DNA of 64,000 nt. It comes from UBA987 sp002292105 (GTDB taxonomy: Bacteria > Bacteroidota > Bacteroidia > NS11-12g > UBA9320). This document shows positions 61,310 to 64,000 of the stretch, piece after piece. Where the stretch lies: positions 1-64,000 of the forward strand of contig OX044357.1 of the NCBI GenBank assembly GCA_943846675.1, given 5' to 3'. The notes beneath the pieces were generated by a model that was given only the letters and a program-made list of their open reading frames with translations, did no database searches and had not been told where the DNA came from. Within the stretch, counting starts at the first letter, position 1. Each line of letters starts with the position of its first letter. Position numbers and translations under genes: made by a program.

Positions 61310-63173
61310 ATCAGCCAAAATAGTTGCGCTTTGTGGAAACCCTAATTGTGGTAAGTCTTCTTTATTCAATGATTTAACCGGTTTAAAACAAAAAATAAGC
61401 AACATACCTGGCACTACGATTGAACAAAAAACAGGCTTTTTCTCCATCGATGGGTCTGAATATGAGTTAATCGACACGCCTGGAACCTATAGTTTTCATG
61501 CCAAATCGAAGGATGAGGAAGTAGCACTTGAATTGTTTACGGAAGGCCATCCCAAACGACCCGATGTTATTGTCTACGTTGCCGATGCCCATAACCTTAA
61601 ACGAAACCTATTCTACTTCAGTCAATTAGCGGATTTAAAGATCCCAATGGTTTTGGTGTTGAACATGATTGATGTTTCTGAAGCCTCCGGAATTGAAATC
61701 GATGTTACTAGATTACAAGAAGAATTAGGAATACCAGTTATTAAAACCAATGCCCGTCGAGGCATAGGTATTCAAGAACTAAAGCAAGCGATTAATGGTT
61801 CTGAATTTGTTTCTCATCTGCAATTTGGCGATAACTCAGGTGATGACATTGCTCTGCGTTATCAAAGGTTAAATGTATTAATTGGGAAGGTTCAAACGCA
61901 AAAAACCAAACGCCAACTATTTACAGAACGTATTGACCCTATTTTCACTCATCCACTGTGGGGCTACCTGATATTCCTTTCCTTCCTTTTAATCATTTTC
62001 CAAAGCGTATTTTGGTTAGCAGAATATCCCATGCAAGCCATCGAGTTTGGCTTCGACAAGCTAGGGGCATTCCTATTAGATGTAATGCCTGCAAATTGGT
62101 TTAGGAGCTTGATTGTAAACGGAATTGTAGCTGGTTTAGCAGGAGTGGTTGTATTTATCCCGCAGATAGCCATACTCTTCTTTTTTATGGGCTTGCTTGA
62201 AGACACAGGGTATATGGCTCGTGTGAGCTTTATAATGGATAAAATATTACGCGGATTGGGCTTAAGCGGTAAGTCTATTGTTCCACTAATTTCTGGAGTA
62301 GCGTGTGCCATTCCGGCTATTATGGCTACACGTAACATTGAAAACTGGAAAGACAGAATCATCACCATTTTGGTTACGCCATTAATGAGCTGTTCTGCGC
62401 GTTTGCCCGTATACACGTTACTTATCTCTGTAGCTGTTCCAGACACCTACTTATTGGGTATTTTCGGTCTTAAAGGCATTGTTTTATTGATTATGTATGT
62501 AATAGGGACTGTGGGCAGTTTAATCGCAGCTTTGGTATTTAAATGGATTATTAAACAAACCCATGTCAACTACTTTATCATGGAACTTCCTATTTATCAT
62601 CCTCCAAGATGGAAAAACATAGGCACTCAAGTAATCCAAAAAAGCAAAAGTTTTGTGACTGAAGCAGGCAAAATAATTTTGATTGTTTCAGTCGTTTTAT
62701 GGTTTCTGGCGAGTTATGGGCCAAACACGGAAAATGAAAAGTTGTTGTCAGTTACAGAGACTAACGAAATTGAAAATTCTTATGCGGCAAAATTTGGTAA
62801 ATCAATTGAACCGGTCATCAAGCCATTGGGCTTTAATTGGAAAATAGGCATTGCATTATTAACGTCGTTCGCTGCTCGAGAAGTATTTGTTGGTACCATG
62901 TCGACCATCTATAGCATTGAAGACGAAAACGATTTGGTCAATATTCGGAAAAAAATGATGACGGAAAAAGACCCTGACACAGGTAAACCGGTATATAGTT
63001 TAGCTGTGGTGATGTCCTTGATGATTTTTTATGCCTTCGCCATGCAATGTATTAGCACGCTAGCTGTAGTGTATAAAGAAACCAAAAGCTTAAAGTGGCC
63101 TTTGATACAACTCGCTTATATGACTACGTTGGCTTACGTAGCTAGTTTTATCGTGTTTCAACTAATGCGATGA
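61299..63173 (+). CDS. feoB: Ferrous iron transport protein FeoB
   Basis: This 624-residue protein has an N-terminal G domain with P-loop GNPNCGKSS (13-21), G3 DTPGTYSF and G4 LNMID. A helical GDI-like region leads to the permease core with two Gate-type halves (VVFIPQIAILFFFMGLLEDTGYMARVSF split around the membrane, SGVACAIPAIMATRNI, SCSARLPVYTLLI, FAAREVFVGTMSTIY). It takes up Fe2+ across the inner membrane. The length is slightly below the 700-residue average but all domains are complete. It ends 12 bases inside the convergent hydrolase gene. Confidence 0.94.
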   Translation: MGSKSAKIVALCGNPNCGKSSLFNDLTGLKQKISNIPGTTIEQKTGFFSIDGSEYELIDTPGTYSFHAKSKDEEVALELFTEGHPKRPDVIVYVADAHNLKRNLFYFSQLADLKIPMVLVLNMIDVSEASGIEIDVTRLQEELGIPVIKTNARRGIGIQELKQAINGSEFVSHLQFGDNSGDDIALRYQRLNVLIGKVQTQKTKRQLFTERIDPIFTHPLWGYLIFLSFLLIIFQSVFWLAEYPMQAIEFGFDKLGAFLLDVMPANWFRSLIVNGIVAGLAGVVVFIPQIAILFFFMGLLEDTGYMARVSFIMDKILRGLGLSGKSIVPLISGVACAIPAIMATRNIENWKDRIITILVTPLMSCSARLPVYTLLISVAVPDTYLLGIFGLKGIVLLIMYVIGTVGSLIAALVFKWIIKQTHVNYFIMELPIYHPPRWKNIGTQVIQKSKSFVTEAGKIILIVSVVLWFLASYGPNTENEKLLSVTETNEIENSYAAKFGKSIEPVIKPLGFNWKIGIALLTSFAAREVFVGTMSTIYSIEDENDLVNIRKKMMTEKDPDTGKPVYSLAVVMSLMIFYAFAMQCISTLAVVYKETKSLKWPLIQLAYMTTLAYVASFIVFQLMR

Positions 63174-63902
63174 CGCATCTGTTTTTTCTATAAATCGAAG
63201 TATAATTTTATTGGCCTTTCCTGGAACCTCGTACATCGATAAATGTCCGACATCTTCTAATACATGAATTTCGGCAATAGGACATTGATTTGCCTGCGAC
63301 AATGTCGTTGCATATGGCATAAACTCATCTTCTTTGCCAATAATCCAAAGAAATGGAATATTTGCCTTTAGCGTGTTGGTATGATCTGCACGATGTATCA
63401 TCGCCTTGGATGCGCTAATAATTGCCTGAGAACCAGTTCCTTTTACTAGATTTTTCACTTGATCTAAAAGTGCTGAATTAGCCTGTTGTTTTGCAACCAA
63501 TTGTTTCGTAAACTTTTGTAAGAATGCTTTTTGACCGTTTTTTTCAATAAACGAAATCAACTTTTTTCGATTGTCCTTTTTACGGGCTGAATCTGCTGCG
63601 GCGTGCGAATGTATTAAGCCGACCCCATTTATCCGGTCACTTTGTTTAGCTAACATTTCTAGCGCAACATATCCACCCATTGAATGCCCAATGACAATAG
63701 CATCTGGTATCTGTTGGTGATCCATATAACTAAATACGAAATCACTCATCGCTTCTATCGTATCTACGGTCTCATTGTTTGAACCAAATCCAGGTAAATC
63801 CAATGCATGACATTTTACAGGTAGCGCTCCCAGTTCTGAAACAGTTGCATTCCACATGCTGCTGTTTTCACAAAATCCGTGTAAAAATATGACGTGCTTC
63901 AT
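63162..63902 (-). CDS. Alpha/beta hydrolase
   Basis: This 246-residue protein starts at ATG 63902 (MKHVIFLHGFCENSSMWNAT). The longer frame adds eight doubtful residues. The oxyanion-hole HGF, the nucleophile elbow GHSMGG with Ser74, an acidic residue in WIIGKEDEFMPY and the late His in VLEDVGHLSMYEVP complete a catalytic triad. It is similar in size to small esterases such as BioH or YbfF. The substrate is unknown. It is convergent with feoB, overlapping by 12 bases, and downstream of the terminator at 63909. Confidence 0.85.
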   Translation of the reverse strand: MKHVIFLHGFCENSSMWNATVSELGALPVKCHALDLPGFGSNNETVDTIEAMSDFVFSYMDHQQIPDAIVIGHSMGGYVALEMLAKQSDRINGVGLIHSHAAADSARKKDNRKKLISFIEKNGQKAFLQKFTKQLVAKQQANSALLDQVKNLVKGTGSQAIISASKAMIHRADHTNTLKANIPFLWIIGKEDEFMPYATTLSQANQCPIAEIHVLEDVGHLSMYEVPGKANKIILRFIEKTDASSH

Positions 63903-63908
63903 GAGTAC

Positions 63909-63940
63909 AAAAAAAGCCCTCACCAAGGGTAAGGGCTTTT
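63909..63940 (-). terminator. Terminator of the gene entering from the right edge
   Basis: On the minus strand AAAAGCCCTTACCCTTGGTG leads into AGGGCTTTTTTT. It lies about 20 bases after the stop of the partial gene at 63959 and just before the hydrolase start. Confidence 0.85.
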
Positions 63941-63958
63941 GAATTCTTTTATTTTTCT

Positions 63959-64000
63959 TTAGAAAAAGTTGTAACGCTTATCAACGATATTGGCTTTTTC
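63959..64000 (-). CDS. C-terminal 13 residues of a gene beyond the right edge
   Basis: The frame enters from the edge and reads EKANIVDKRYNFF before TAA 63959-63961, followed by a proper terminator. This is too short to identify. Confidence 0.6.
   Translation of the reverse strand, partial: EKANIVDKRYNFF

Noticed and set aside
1..64000. tRNA and rRNA genes
   Set aside because: I saw no T-loop plus acceptor-stem pattern or rRNA-like conserved block while reading both strands. A dedicated covariance scan could still find a tRNA that I missed.

Overview
The window is a piece of a low-GC Bacteroidota chromosome, most likely an aquatic Flavobacteriales-type bacterium. The evidence is the number of type IX secretion system (T9SS) cargo proteins with C-terminal sorting domains, a SusC-like TonB receptor with a CarboxypepD_reg head, PorG/DUF6089-like and other beta-barrels, and the gene order pdxA - DUF177 - rpmF - plsX - fabH - accB - accC. 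No rRNA or tRNA gene was recognised.

Layout. (1) 1-6343: the 3' part of a giant surface protein with 19 nearly identical 80-residue Ig/HYR-like repeats, broken by two single-base deletions, followed by a small outer-membrane barrel. (2) 6387-16532: an accessory island. It holds an IS6-family element, a tandem duplication (about 1.5 kb, offset about 2.05 kb) of small hypothetical genes, a complete IS3-family element, genes truncated at IS ends (including the C-terminal part of a PAPS-reductase-like protein), and a wrecked type II-C CRISPR locus. That locus consists of the last 57 codons of cas1 fused to an IS3 end, an intact cas2 and a 3-spacer array. A second, different IS3-family element closes the island. 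(3) 16636-24290 (minus): a second giant T9SS cargo gene with beta-helix, 18 NHL-type repeats and a sorting domain, broken by many indels. (4) 24583-35123: more exported proteins (cytochrome c/copper monooxygenase-like, PKD plus type B sorting domain, a lipoprotein with heme c, PorG-like barrel, LamG protein). (5) 35127-46754: a TPP-riboswitch-controlled TonB receptor, a small SSB, a Na/Pi cotransporter divergent from a phosphate-porin-like barrel, Glf plus a GT2 glycosyltransferase, an acyl-CoA carboxyltransferase and one more T9SS cargo. (6) 46813-56070: a SNF2 helicase and the fatty-acid/phospholipid cluster with rpmF and pdxA, then a response regulator. (7) 56096-57605: a second full copy of the island's IS3 element, which has removed the front of a histidine kinase gene. 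(8) 57606-64000: kinase remnant plus receiver protein, flippase-like membrane protein, isocitrate dehydrogenase, feoAB, an alpha/beta hydrolase, and the last codons of a gene running off the right edge.

How it fits together: the housekeeping genes look intact and free of frameshifts. All decay is confined to IS junctions, the duplicated island genes and the two giant repeat genes that flank the island. The most informative non-obvious items are the IS-decapitated type II-C CRISPR locus, the TPP riboswitch that assigns thiamine as the likely substrate of the TonB receptor, the clustering of indels at the variable sites of the NHL repeats, and matching deletion scars at both IS3-copy insertion sites.
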